From: Hyphomicrobiales bacterium
GTDB taxonomy: Bacteria; Pseudomonadota; Alphaproteobacteria; Rhizobiales; Rhizobiaceae
Direction: 5' to 3'
Length of the DNA stretch: 64,000 nucleotides
Assembly: GCA_900467685.1 (NCBI GenBank)
Contig: UBQX01000016.1
Span: forward strand, 49,956-113,955
Part shown: positions 8,833-17,310 of the stretch, in pieces
How positions within the stretch are numbered: the stretch's first letter is position 1
How the letters are laid out: every line of letters begins with the position of its first letter
Translations under genes and position numbers: made by a program
Notes under the pieces: model-generated
The model's input: the letters and a program-made list of their open reading frames with translations, nothing else
Databases searched by the model: none
What the model was told of the DNA's origin: nothing

Positions 8833-8860
8833 CGGCGCGGAGGCCAGAGCTTCCGCGCCG
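8833..8860 (+). terminator. strong stem-loop between binding-protein and permease genes
   Basis: CGGCGCGGA (8833-8841) pairs perfectly with TCCGCGCCG (8852-8860); inner bases GC/GC extend the stem. No T-run follows. In transport operons such a structure usually protects the 3' end of the binding-protein message or attenuates reading into the permease genes. The following 8861-8999 holds no gene. Confidence 0.6.
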
Positions 8861-8999
8861 CTCATGAAAGATGAAAGGCCGTTGGCGGATGCGGGGATGC
8901 ATCGCTGCGGCGAAACTAGTCTCAGTCAATGCGCCTCGTGTTTTCGCCGGCCAATGTCCGGTGGCGAGCCCGTGCGCCTTGCAACAAGGGTGACGGCAG

Positions 9000-10025
9000 A
9001 TGGATGCGATAATCCTGCAAATCCTGAACGGGCTGGACAAGGGCGGCGCCTATGCGCTGATCGCCCTGGGTCTGACGCTCGTCTTCGGCACGCTCGGCGT
9101 GGTGAACTTTGCGCATGGTGCGCTCTTCATGCTCGGCGCCTTCTGCGCCGTCACGTTCAACAAGCTCCTGACGCTCGAAAAGGTGACCGTCGATCCGACG
9201 CAGATGACCGCCTGGGGTTCTCCCATGGAGGTCAAGACCCCGGTGGTCGAAGCCTGGCTCGGCGAGTTCGGCAAGGTCCTGGTCAATTATTCGGTGCCCG
9301 TGTCGATCATCGTCGCCATTCCGGTCATGCTGATCCTTGGCATCATCATGGAACGCGGCCTGATCCGCCATTTCTACAAGCGCCCCCATGCCGACCAGAT
9401 CCTTGTGACCTTCGGTCTTGCCATCGTGATCCAGGAAATCATCAAGCATTTCTATGGCGCTAACCCGATCCCGCAGGCCGCTCCGGCTGCCTTCGCCGGC
9501 ACGGCACAGGTCGGGATGCTGCTCGGCCTTGGCGACGCCATCCCCTATCCGTGGTGGCGGCTGATCTATCTCTTCTTCTCGCTCGCCATCATCGGCCTCG
9601 TCTTCGCCTTCCTGCAATTCACCACCTACGGCATGGTGGTCCGCGCCGGCATGCGTGACCGCGAAACCGTGGGCCTGCTCGGCATCGATATCGAGCGCCG
9701 CTTCACCGTGGTCTTCGGCATCGCCGCCGTCGTCGCCGGCATGGCAGGGGTCATGTACACTCCGATCCTGCCGCCGGACTATCACATGGGCATGGACTTC
9801 CTGGTCCTCTCCTTCGTGGTCGTCGTGGTCGGCGGCATGGGGTCCCTGGGTGGCGCGGTGGCGGCCGGCTTCCTGCTCGGCATCCTGCAATCCTTCGCAT
9901 CCATGAATGAAATCAAGAGCATCATCCCGGGTATCGATCAGATCATCATCTATCTCGTCGCCGTCGTCATCCTGTTGACGATGCCGCGCGGGCTGATGGG
10001 TCGCAAGGGCGTAATGGAGGACTGA
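9000..10025 (+). CDS. livH: LivH-type ABC transporter permease
   Basis: Inner-membrane permease of 341 residues with the LivH signature near the N-terminus (GLDKGGAYALIALGLTLVFGTLGVVNFAHGALFML) and the conserved GMRDRETVGLLGIDIERRF cytoplasmic loop that docks the ATPase. About eight hydrophobic segments are visible. AAGGGTGA lies 6 bases before ATG 9000. A periplasmic insertion at about residues 55-90 is longer than in minimal LivH proteins. It forms the translocation pore with the next gene; the two are 3 bases apart. Confidence 0.9.
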   Translation: MDAIILQILNGLDKGGAYALIALGLTLVFGTLGVVNFAHGALFMLGAFCAVTFNKLLTLEKVTVDPTQMTAWGSPMEVKTPVVEAWLGEFGKVLVNYSVPVSIIVAIPVMLILGIIMERGLIRHFYKRPHADQILVTFGLAIVIQEIIKHFYGANPIPQAAPAAFAGTAQVGMLLGLGDAIPYPWWRLIYLFFSLAIIGLVFAFLQFTTYGMVVRAGMRDRETVGLLGIDIERRFTVVFGIAAVVAGMAGVMYTPILPPDYHMGMDFLVLSFVVVVVGGMGSLGGAVAAGFLLGILQSFASMNEIKSIIPGIDQIIIYLVAVVILLTMPRGLMGRKGVMED

Positions 10026-10028
10026 TCC

Positions 10029-11180
10029 ATGTTCGGCAATCTCTCTCGCAATGACTGGGTCCTGTTCCTCGGCTTCTCTGCCGTGGTGCTTCTGGCCCCC
10101 ATCCTCTTCCAGCCGATCGGGGCCGCCTATCCGGCGATCCTCCAGAAGTTCTGCATCTTCGGGCTCTTCGCCATCGGCTTCAACATCCTGTTCGGCCTCA
10201 CAGGCTACCTGTCCTTCGGTCACGCCGCCTTCCTGGGCGTCGGTTCCTACGCCGCCGTCTGGTCGTTCAAGCTGTTCACGATGAACGTCATTCCGGCCAT
10301 GATCATGTCTGTGGCTTTTGCCGGCATCTTTGCCTTCGTGATCGGCTTCGTCAGCCTGCGCCGTTCCGGCATCTACTTCTCCATCCTGACGCTCGCCTTC
10401 GCACAGATGAGCTACAACATGGCTTACTCCGTGCTGACGCCGCTGACCAACGGCGAGACCGGCCTGCAGCTGAGCCTGAAGGACCCGCGCATCATCGACG
10501 CCATGTTCATCACGCCCGGTGCCGGTCTTCCGCGCTCCAACATCTTCGGAATCGAAGTGAGCGGCGGCGGCATGCCCGGCTTCTACTTCACGGCGGTCAT
10601 GCTCATCATCGGCTTCTATCTGTCGATGCGCATCTTCCGCTCGCCCTTCGGCCTCATGTTGAAGGCGATCAAGTCCAACCAGAACCGCATGCGCTACACC
10701 GGCTTCAACACGCGGCCCTATCTGATGGCGGCCTTCGTCATCTCCGGTCTCTATGCCGGTCTTGCCGGCTCGCTCATGGCCTCCGTCGACCCACTGGCCG
10801 GCGCCGAGCGCATGCAGTGGACCGCCTCTGGTGAAGTCGTGCTCATGACCATTCTTGGCGGCGTCGGCACGCTGGTCGGCCCGGTCATCGGCGCGGCCGT
10901 CATCAAGTATTTCGAGAACATCTTCTCCGCCTTCAACGAGAATGCGCTGAACAACATCTTCAGCTTCATTCCCGACGCGGTGCGCGAACCCATCGTCAAG
11001 CTGCTCTCGCTCTTCGTCGGCGAAGGCTGGAGCCTGACGCTCGGCCTCGTCTTCATGGCCATCGTCATCTTCCTGCCCGGCGGCATCATGGAAGGCGTGC
11101 GGCTTCTCACCTCGCTCTTCAAAAAGGGCGGCAATGGCAACAAACCGGCCGTCAGCGGCCACACGCAACCGGCGGAGTGA
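10029..11180 (+). CDS. livM: LivM-type ABC transporter permease
   Basis: Second inner-membrane permease, 383 residues. It carries the LivM motifs [20 protein letters not shown] near residue 50 and the docking loop [22 protein letters not shown] near residue 205, with about nine hydrophobic helices. GGAGGA at the end of the livH-type gene is 8 bases before ATG 10029. Partner of the LivH-type permease and of the two ATPases that follow; the next gene begins within a few bases of its stop. Confidence 0.9.
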   Translation: MFGNLSRNDWVLFLGFSAVVLLAPILFQPIGAAYPAILQKFCIFGLFAIGFNILFGLTGYLSFGHAAFLGVGSYAAVWSFKLFTMNVIPAMIMSVAFAGIFAFVIGFVSLRRSGIYFSILTLAFAQMSYNMAYSVLTPLTNGETGLQLSLKDPRIIDAMFITPGAGLPRSNIFGIEVSGGGMPGFYFTAVMLIIGFYLSMRIFRSPFGLMLKAIKSNQNRMRYTGFNTRPYLMAAFVISGLYAGLAGSLMASVDPLAGAERMQWTASGEVVLMTILGGVGTLVGPVIGAAVIKYFENIFSAFNENALNNIFSFIPDAVREPIVKLLSLFVGEGWSLTLGLVFMAIVIFLPGGIMEGVRLLTSLFKKGGNGNKPAVSGHTQPAE

Positions 11181-11185
11181 GACCC

Positions 11186-11959
11186 ATGACTGCTTCCAAC
11201 AAGTCGAACATCGTCCTCGACGTTTCCGGCGTGAACAAGAGCTTCGGCGGGCTTCGCGCGCTGACCAACGTCAATCTCCAGGTGGAGGAGGGCAAGGTTC
11301 ACGCCATCATCGGCCCGAACGGTGCCGGCAAGTCGACGCTGCTCAATGTCTGCATCGGCCGCATCCGGCCCGATAACGGCCATGTCGTTTTCAACGGCGA
11401 AACGCTCGACAGCCATCAGCCGCACGAGATCAACCAGCTCGGTGTTTCGCGCGTCTTCCAGACGCCGGAAATCTTCGCCGACCTGAACCTGCTCGAAAAC
11501 GTGATGATCCCCGCCTTCGCGAAGAGAGACGGCGCTTTCACCTTCAATGCGATCCGCGCTGTCAGTGCCGAGAAGGAACTGCGCGAGGAAGCGGAAGAAA
11601 TCCTGCACGATGTCGGCCTCTACGAGCGCCGTACCCATCTGGCAGGCTCGCTCTCGCGCGGCGACAAGCGCCGGCTGGAGCTTGGCATGTGCCTCATCCA
11701 GAAGCCGAAACTCCTGCTTCTCGACGAGCCGACCGCCGGCATGGCCCGCCACGACACCAACATGACCATCGAATTGCTCAAGCGCATCAAGGCGCGGGGC
11801 ATGACCAAGGTCATCATCGAGCATGACATGCACGTCGTCTTCTCGCTTGCCGACAAGATCAGCGTGCTTGCGCAAGGGACCGTTATCGCAGAAGGTCTTC
11901 CGGAGGAGGTTCGGGGCAATCCGCGCGTCAAGGAAGCCTATCTTGGGGAGGCTCATTGA
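11186..11959 (+). CDS. livG: LivG-type ABC transporter ATPase
   Basis: Cytoplasmic ATPase subunit, 257 residues. Walker A is GPNGAGKST, the signature motif is the LivG variant LSRGDKRRLELGM, Walker B is LLLLDEPTAGM, and the switch His is in IIEHDMHVV. A GTG at 11177 in the same frame overlaps the upstream stop; ATG 11186 with GGCGGAG upstream is preferred. It works as a heterodimer with the LivF-type ATPase that follows. Confidence 0.9.
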   Translation: MTASNKSNIVLDVSGVNKSFGGLRALTNVNLQVEEGKVHAIIGPNGAGKSTLLNVCIGRIRPDNGHVVFNGETLDSHQPHEINQLGVSRVFQTPEIFADLNLLENVMIPAFAKRDGAFTFNAIRAVSAEKELREEAEEILHDVGLYERRTHLAGSLSRGDKRRLELGMCLIQKPKLLLLDEPTAGMARHDTNMTIELLKRIKARGMTKVIIEHDMHVVFSLADKISVLAQGTVIAEGLPEEVRGNPRVKEAYLGEAH

Positions 11960-12729
11960 TGAACGTCATGGCCACGAAAATGGAATTCAGGGGAGAGATC
12001 GATACCGTGGTGAACCCGAGCGAAAAGGCGTTTTTCAGCGTCCGCGACATTCATGCCTGGTATGGCGAATCCTATATCGTCCAGGGCGTATCCTTTGACG
12101 TGAACAAGGGAGAGGTTCTCTCCCTTCTCGGCCGCAACGGGGCCGGCAAAACCTCGACGCTGCGCACGCTGGCGCGCGCCTCGAACCCGGTGCTCAAGAG
12201 CGGCGAAATCTGGCTCGACGGCCAGCCCGTGCACAAGATGAAGGCCTTTCAGGCCGCCCAGGCCGGCATCCAGCTCGTGCCCGAAGACCGCCGCATCATC
12301 GGCGGCCTCACCGTCGAGGAAAATCTGGTCCTCGCCCAGGTCTCCGGCCAGAAGGGCTGGACGATCGAAAAGATCTACGACCACTTCCCGCGCCTTGCCG
12401 AACGCCGCAGCCAGGAAGCCGTTACCATGTCCGGCGGCGAACAGCAGATGCTGGCCGTCGCCCGCGCACTCGCCCGCGATCTCAAGATCCTCTTCCTCGA
12501 CGAACCCTATGAAGGCCTCGCCCCCGTCATCGTCCAGGAAATCGAAAAGATCGTCCACCAGATCCGCGACCTCGGCATCACCACGATCATCGTCGAGCAG
12601 AACGCGGTGGCAGCGCTGCGCCTCTCCGACCGCGCCGTGATCATGGATACGGGCGAGGTGGTATTCAGCGGCACGGCGAAGGAAGTGCTGGAGAACGAGC
12701 AGCTCAGGCATGATTATCTGGCGATTTGA
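11959..12729 (+). CDS. livF: LivF-type ABC transporter ATPase
   Basis: Cytoplasmic ATPase subunit, 256 residues. Walker A is GRNGAGKTSTL, the signature is SGGEQQMLAVAR, Walker B is LFLDEPYEGLAP, and the switch His position is taken by Gln (IIVEQNAVAA), as is usual for LivF. GGGGAGG lies 7 bases before ATG 11959, which overlaps the livG-type stop by one base. The N-terminus has roughly 25 residues before the ABC fold begins (FSVRDIHAWYGES), longer than most LivF; ATG 11968 is a possible alternative start. Last gene of the operon. Confidence 0.9.
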   Translation: MNVMATKMEFRGEIDTVVNPSEKAFFSVRDIHAWYGESYIVQGVSFDVNKGEVLSLLGRNGAGKTSTLRTLARASNPVLKSGEIWLDGQPVHKMKAFQAAQAGIQLVPEDRRIIGGLTVEENLVLAQVSGQKGWTIEKIYDHFPRLAERRSQEAVTMSGGEQQMLAVARALARDLKILFLDEPYEGLAPVIVQEIEKIVHQIRDLGITTIIVEQNAVAALRLSDRAVIMDTGEVVFSGTAKEVLENEQLRHDYLAI

Positions 12730-12868
12730 GGCTAGAGTTAGAGCGCCGCATCCTGAACATGCGGCTCTCGATGGCTTTAATAAGATTCGCAGGAGCAAAA
12801 CGAGAGTGCCATGTCCTACTTGCTCGTTGGCAAGCTACGAATGGCTTCCGCTTATTAAAGTCGAGAAC

Positions 12869-14146
12869 TTAGGGAGTGCGAATGCGCGGCTCTGAAGTAG
12901 CCAATTGCTCCGGCTGAGGGACGTCAAATGCAAGCAAAGTCAAGACGACCTCTCTACTTGTATCGTCTCGCTGACCGAATATGTAGCGAAAACAGGTTTC
13001 GTTTTCGATCTTTGGTCCCGATTTGAAGAGCGGATGTTTCTGTGTAGAATCTTTGATTTTTTCTAAAACGTCTGAGAAATTCCGATTTTTATTGAATATG
13101 ATGACTGCTGTTTTGGTGTCCCTCCATGATAGGTAGGAGAGTACCTGATCAATCGTCTCAAGATGAGATTTTTCGCCACGCCAAAATTTGCACTCAGCAA
13201 TAAAGATATTGCGCCCCTCGTGGCGTATTAATATATCTGTCTTGCCTTCCGCGTTAAAAGTTTCTCCAGTTGCTTTTCCTTCATAGTGGCCGTTAAGTTG
13301 CACTAGGAAATGCTGACGAATATCTTCCTCGTCCATATGCGAGAACGCAGCAGGACTTCGTTCCATAACTAGCGTCATGTCCTGAATTATCTTAAGTATG
13401 TTGGCGTAGTCGTCGTCCGGCAGAACTGGTTCTGGCTTGTAAGGGGTCGTCGAAGCGGGCGGCATTTTTGGCTCTAACCGCTTGCGTTGCATTGGAGCAG
13501 CATACGTCTTTGGCGCATCTGCGCGCTCCTTGAGCTTAAATTTCAGCCCAGATAAAAGATTTTGATTGGCGAGTAGCTTTTCGCGCCGTTGTTCAATCGC
13601 TTGCCGAGCCAAAGCGGGAAGTTGGTCATTGAGTCCGCGTGCGTCATTTCGTTGCCAATCGAGGTACTGGTCGATTTCGCTAATTGCTCGGTCGAAACCA
13701 GCTTGCACCTGTCCGGAGCTCAGTTGGATTCCGCTTTGAATGAGAACGACTGATTGGCCTCTAATTTCCGCTCGTGGCGGCGAAGAGTTATAGGTGGACG
13801 GCCTCACCTTGAACATCTGCGGATCACCAGAAAACGGCACCTCCAATATAACTTGTGTGCCCGGCACAGATCGCGTTTCTCCTTGATCTAGATGGTACAT
13901 AAAACCTGATACCTCGACCATCGCTTCCCGTTGGTCGGCTACCGCGTTCTCAACATCCAGTACTGGCACTGATAGCTGATACTTTTCAGCCAAGTAACGC
14001 ACCAAATCCTCAACTGAGGTGTTTAGAAGCCGCTGTTCTGATATCGCTGTCACTTCGTTCTGCAGTTGGCGGCGCCGGTTCTCTATTACCGAGAAGCCTT
14101 CATACTCATAAAAAAGGATATCACTCCGTCCGCTCCCGTACGCCAT
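12869..14146 (-). CDS. unknown protein with PD-(D/E)XK nuclease-like C-terminal domain
   Basis: The 425-residue protein is not a family I can name. Residues 1-240 are a mixed alpha/beta region with a long charged helix (about 150-215) and a proline-rich linker (225-245). The C-terminal domain has the restriction-endonuclease core: Asp304 in GKTDILI, then Glu318 and Lys320 in IFIAECKFW, and a downstream helix with Q334 and Y338 (QVLSY), a QxxxY spacing also seen in RecB-like nucleases. Base composition is clearly AT-richer than the flanking operons. GGAG is 8 bases before the ATG. It stands alone between the transporter operon and the Lrp gene. An acquired nuclease, perhaps a defence gene, is plausible but unproven. 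Confidence 0.75.
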   Translation of the reverse strand: MAYGSGRSDILFYEYEGFSVIENRRRQLQNEVTAISEQRLLNTSVEDLVRYLAEKYQLSVPVLDVENAVADQREAMVEVSGFMYHLDQGETRSVPGTQVILEVPFSGDPQMFKVRPSTYNSSPPRAEIRGQSVVLIQSGIQLSSGQVQAGFDRAISEIDQYLDWQRNDARGLNDQLPALARQAIEQRREKLLANQNLLSGLKFKLKERADAPKTYAAPMQRKRLEPKMPPASTTPYKPEPVLPDDDYANILKIIQDMTLVMERSPAAFSHMDEEDIRQHFLVQLNGHYEGKATGETFNAEGKTDILIRHEGRNIFIAECKFWRGEKSHLETIDQVLSYLSWRDTKTAVIIFNKNRNFSDVLEKIKDSTQKHPLFKSGPKIENETCFRYIFGQRDDTSREVVLTLLAFDVPQPEQLATSEPRIRTP

Positions 14147-14287
14147 CTAACAGCTCCAGCCTGTTTTGTTGCGAGTCGGTACCTATATTGGAGCAATGGC
14201 CGACCAGCGCAAGCATTGCGCTAAGGGGGGAATTGTTGTCGCAGTAATATATGTTTGTCTAAATCAACGCGAGGCTATCAGGCAGCC

Positions 14288-14740
14288 TTACACCCTCACC
14301 GCCGTCTCCTCCTTCGCCGTCTTGATCACCATCATGGTGAAAAACCGCGCCACATTTGTCTGGTCGCGAAACAGCCGGTCGCAGAGGCCCGAGAACTCTT
14401 CCATGTCCTTCAGCCGCAGCATCAGCACGACATCCGTTTCGCCGGTCACGGCATAGGCATGCGAGACGGCTTCCTCCGCGCTGGCGAGGTCGAGGAAGCG
14501 GCGCATGTGGGCCTCGCCATGCAGTTTCAGCTCCACCGTCACGATCGCCTTGATCCCGCGCCCGGCCCTGGCCGGGTTGAGGATCGCAACGATGCGATCG
14601 ATGATGCCCGAGGCACGCAGGCGCTGCACGCGGCGCAGGCAGCTTGAGGGCGACAGGCCCACTTCGTCGGCCATGTCGACATTGGTGCGTGACGCGTCGC
14701 GCTGCATCAGGTTCAGGAGTTTGCGATCGATCCGGTCCAT
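14288..14740 (-). CDS. Lrp/AsnC family transcriptional regulator
   Basis: DNA-binding regulator of 150 residues: an N-terminal winged-helix (IDRKLLNLMQRDASRTNVDMADEVGLSPSSCLRRVQRL reads as HTH with recognition helix SPSSCLRRV) and a C-terminal RAM ligand-binding domain (GETDVVLMLRLKDMEEF). Such proteins respond to amino acids or related small molecules. The frame opens upstream to 14881, but the family begins at this Met-Asp-Arg-Ile-Asp, so ATG 14740 is taken; no strong ribosome site is visible. It is divergent from the membrane-protein gene at 14859, its most likely target. Confidence 0.9.
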   Translation of the reverse strand: MDRIDRKLLNLMQRDASRTNVDMADEVGLSPSSCLRRVQRLRASGIIDRIVAILNPARAGRGIKAIVTVELKLHGEAHMRRFLDLASAEEAVSHAYAVTGETDVVLMLRLKDMEEFSGLCDRLFRDQTNVARFFTMMVIKTAKEETAVRV

Positions 14741-14858
14741 CCGACCATGATAGGCACGCGGTTGCACTTTGCAATAAAATTGCACGAAGCTGCAATCTTT
14801 GACCGCAAATGCGAAAGCGTTCTTGTTAGGAAGGCCTCCTTGGTTACGGAGCACGGCA

Positions 14859-15833
14859 ATGCAGGTCATGAACGTCATCACCCGGAAGGTGAAGGAAACA
14901 CTGGAGATTTATTGGGTGCTCGTGAAGATCACGGTTCCCATTGCGATCGGCACGGAACTCCTTTCGCGTCTTGGTGTCATCAAGGCGGTCGCCCCGGTCT
15001 TCGCGCCGGTGATGCATCTTGTCGGCCTGCCGCCGGAGCTGGGCCTTGCCTGGCTCACCGCCATGCTGGTCGGCATCTGGGGCGCGGTGCCGCTGATCTT
15101 CGCGCTCGTGCCGGTATCGTCGCTCAGCGTGGCCGATGTGACCATCTTCTCCGCCCTCATCCTCTTTGCCCATGGCCTTCCCATCGAACAGAAGATCATC
15201 GAAAAGGCAGGGCCGGGGATGCTGGTCACAACGCTGCTGCGCGTGGGCGGCGGGCTGCTCTACGCGCTCATCCTGCATCACATCCTGGCAGCAACCGGAT
15301 GGATGTCCACGCCGGTCAACCCGACATGGATACCGATTGCCGCGACGCCCGATTGGGCGAGCTATCTCTTGAGCCTCGGCGAGACGATGCTCTGGATGCT
15401 CGTCATCCTCTTCGCGCTCACCATCGGGCTTGATCTTCTCAAGGTCAGCGGCATTCTGGGCCTTATGATGAAGCTACTCTCGCCGCTATTGCGCCTTGCC
15501 GGCATCCGGGGCGAGGCCGGCCATCTGACAGCTGTCGGTCTCTTCCTTGGTATTTCCTATGGCGGCGGCCTCCTGATCCGGGAAGCGCAGACGGGCCTCG
15601 TTTCCGCGCGCCAGGTCTTTCTCGCCTGCGTCTTCATGGGCTTTGCCCATAGCGTCATCGAAGACACGCTCGTCGTCATGTCGGTCGGCGCGGACGTCTG
15701 GGGCGTGCTCCTCGGCCGCGTCCTCTTTGCCATTGCCGCAACGGCGGTGATTGCGGCGCTCCTGAGCCGCATTTCGGATGAGCGGTTCTACGCGCGCTTT
15801 TATCGCGTGCCGGTGACTGCGCCCGCGGAGTAG
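14859..15833 (+). CDS. nucleoside-recognition (Gate) domain membrane protein
   Basis: Inner-membrane protein of 324 residues with about nine hydrophobic helices arranged as two similar halves, each containing a Gate-like motif (GLAWLTAMLVGIWGAVPLIF; FLGISYGGGLLIREA). It resembles spore-maturation/YjiH-type proteins, a group with a nucleoside-transporter-like gate and poorly known substrates. GGAG lies about 7 bases before ATG 14859; earlier in-frame starts at 14799 add a segment without homology-like features. Divergent from an Lrp/AsnC regulator, which suggests regulation by that protein. Confidence 0.8.
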   Translation: MQVMNVITRKVKETLEIYWVLVKITVPIAIGTELLSRLGVIKAVAPVFAPVMHLVGLPPELGLAWLTAMLVGIWGAVPLIFALVPVSSLSVADVTIFSALILFAHGLPIEQKIIEKAGPGMLVTTLLRVGGGLLYALILHHILAATGWMSTPVNPTWIPIAATPDWASYLLSLGETMLWMLVILFALTIGLDLLKVSGILGLMMKLLSPLLRLAGIRGEAGHLTAVGLFLGISYGGGLLIREAQTGLVSARQVFLACVFMGFAHSVIEDTLVVMSVGADVWGVLLGRVLFAIAATAVIAALLSRISDERFYARFYRVPVTAPAE

Positions 15834-15968
15834 GGTAGGAAACCGCGCAGGCGCATTACCGGTGCAAAACCGAGCCTTAGCGGTTTCGCTTCGCCCCTTT
15901 CGGCGCAAGATTGCGAATCAGGCTGCTCTGGCGGCCTGAATGTGCAGTGCCTTGGCTTGGGGGATCGG

Positions 15969-16739
15969 ATGAAAGCGGTAATTTTGGCTGGCGGCCTCGG
16001 CTCGCGCATTGCCGAAGAGACGCATCTGAAGCCGAAGCCGATGATCGAGATCGGCGGAAAGCCGATCCTCTGGCACATCATGAAGATCTATTACAGCCAC
16101 GGCATCCGCGACTTCATCATCTGCTGCGGTTTCAAGGGCTATGTGATCAAGGAATATTTCGCCAATTACGGCCTGCACATGTCCGACATCACCTTCGACC
16201 TGTCGGAAAACCGCCTCGTCTTCCATCGCCAGAGTGCTGAAAACTGGCGCGTGACGCTGGTCGACACGGGCGAAGGTTCGATGACCGGCGGACGCCTCAA
16301 GCGTGTTGCGCCCTATCTAGAGGGCGAGGAAGATTTCTGTTTCACCTATGGCGATGGCGTTGCCGATGTCGATATCGCCGAGACGATCCGCTTCCATAAA
16401 TCCCATGGCCGCGAGGCGACCGTGACGGCCGTGCGCCCGCCCGCCCGTTTTGGCGCCCTGAAATTCGAGGGTGACGACGTGAAGGGCTTTGTCGAGAAGC
16501 CGGAAGGCGAGGGCGGTTATATCAACGGGGGCTTCTTCGTACTCTCCACAAAGGTCCTTTCGCGCATTGCCGGCGACCAGACGTCCTGGGAGGCAGAGCC
16601 GTTGTCCGGACTTGCCGAGGATGGTCAGCTCAAGGCTTTCTTCCACAACGGTTTCTGGCAGCCGATGGATACGCTGCGCGACAAGATCCAGCTGGAAGCC
16701 ATGTGGGACGGCGGAAGCCCGCCCTGGAAGAAATGGTAG
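15969..16739 (+). CDS. rfbF: glucose-1-phosphate cytidylyltransferase
   Basis: Makes CDP-glucose from CTP and glucose-1-phosphate, first step toward CDP-linked 6-deoxy and branched sugars of surface polysaccharide. The 256-residue protein has the nucleotidyltransferase opening MKAVILAGGLGSR, the KPKPMIEIGGKPILWHIM motif, FTYGDGVADVD (metal-binding Asp) and the RfbF-typical ending WQPMDTLRDK. The longer frame from 15942 is rejected because the fold begins at this Met. The next gene follows after 4 bases. The CDP-glucose 4,6-dehydratase that normally follows is not in the window. Confidence 0.92.
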   Translation: MKAVILAGGLGSRIAEETHLKPKPMIEIGGKPILWHIMKIYYSHGIRDFIICCGFKGYVIKEYFANYGLHMSDITFDLSENRLVFHRQSAENWRVTLVDTGEGSMTGGRLKRVAPYLEGEEDFCFTYGDGVADVDIAETIRFHKSHGREATVTAVRPPARFGALKFEGDDVKGFVEKPEGEGGYINGGFFVLSTKVLSRIAGDQTSWEAEPLSGLAEDGQLKAFFHNGFWQPMDTLRDKIQLEAMWDGGSPPWKKW

Positions 16740-16743
16740 GCGC

Positions 16744-17310
16744 ATGTCGGGCAACCGCTTCCTGATCGAGCCGACATTCATCGCGGGCGTCTTCACGGTC
16801 ACACGCCGCCGGCTGGCCGACGAGCGCGGTTTTCTGTCACGCCTCTTCGAACCGGAAGAGCTGGCAAAAGCCGGGTGGCAGGGACCCATCGCCCAGATCA
16901 ACGAAACAGGCACCACCCGCGCGGGCACCGTGCGCGGGCTGCATTTTCAGCACCCTCCCCATGCCGAGATGAAGCTGGTATCCTGCCTTGCAGGACGCAT
17001 CCTCGATGTCGCCGTCGATTTGCGTAAGTCATCACCGACCTATCTGCAGTCTGTCGCACTCGAGCTCTCCGCCGAGAACGGTCGCGCGCTTCTCATCCCG
17101 GAAGGCTGCGCCCATGGCTTTCAGGCGCTGACGGACAATGTGCGGATGATCTATCTCCACACCGCCCCTTACGCCGCCGCGCATGAAGGCGGGCTCGACG
17201 CGCTCGATCCGGCACTGGCACTGAACTGGCCACTGCCGGTCGTCAATCGCTCGCCGCGCGACGAATCCCTGCCGCGTATCGCCTCCGGTTTCGAAGGAAT
17301 AGCCCCATGA
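16744..17310 (+). CDS. dTDP-4-dehydrorhamnose 3,5-epimerase-like (RfbC family)
   Basis: Cupin-fold sugar-nucleotide epimerase of 188 residues. The family markers are RGFLSRLFEPEE, the catalytic-His segment VRGLHFQHPP, the Lys in EMKLVSCLAG, and IPEGCAHGFQAL. In this cluster the substrate is probably a CDP- rather than dTDP-linked 4-keto-6-deoxy sugar, by context with rfbF. A Tyr is present in HTAPYAA where the catalytic Tyr is expected. Overlaps the methyltransferase start by ATGA, so the genes are co-translated. Confidence 0.88.
   Translation: MSGNRFLIEPTFIAGVFTVTRRRLADERGFLSRLFEPEELAKAGWQGPIAQINETGTTRAGTVRGLHFQHPPHAEMKLVSCLAGRILDVAVDLRKSSPTYLQSVALELSAENGRALLIPEGCAHGFQALTDNVRMIYLHTAPYAAAHEGGLDALDPALALNWPLPVVNRSPRDESLPRIASGFEGIAP

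Noticed and set aside
8922..11168. 748-codon open frame opposite the permease genes
   Set aside because: Its sequence is rich in His/Asp/Glu/Arg without domains, as expected for the antisense of GC-rich membrane-protein genes whose own frames carry clear Liv motifs.
16317..16928. 203-codon minus-strand frame across rfbF and the epimerase
   Set aside because: Both plus-strand genes are clearly conserved and closely spaced, leaving no room for a real antisense gene.
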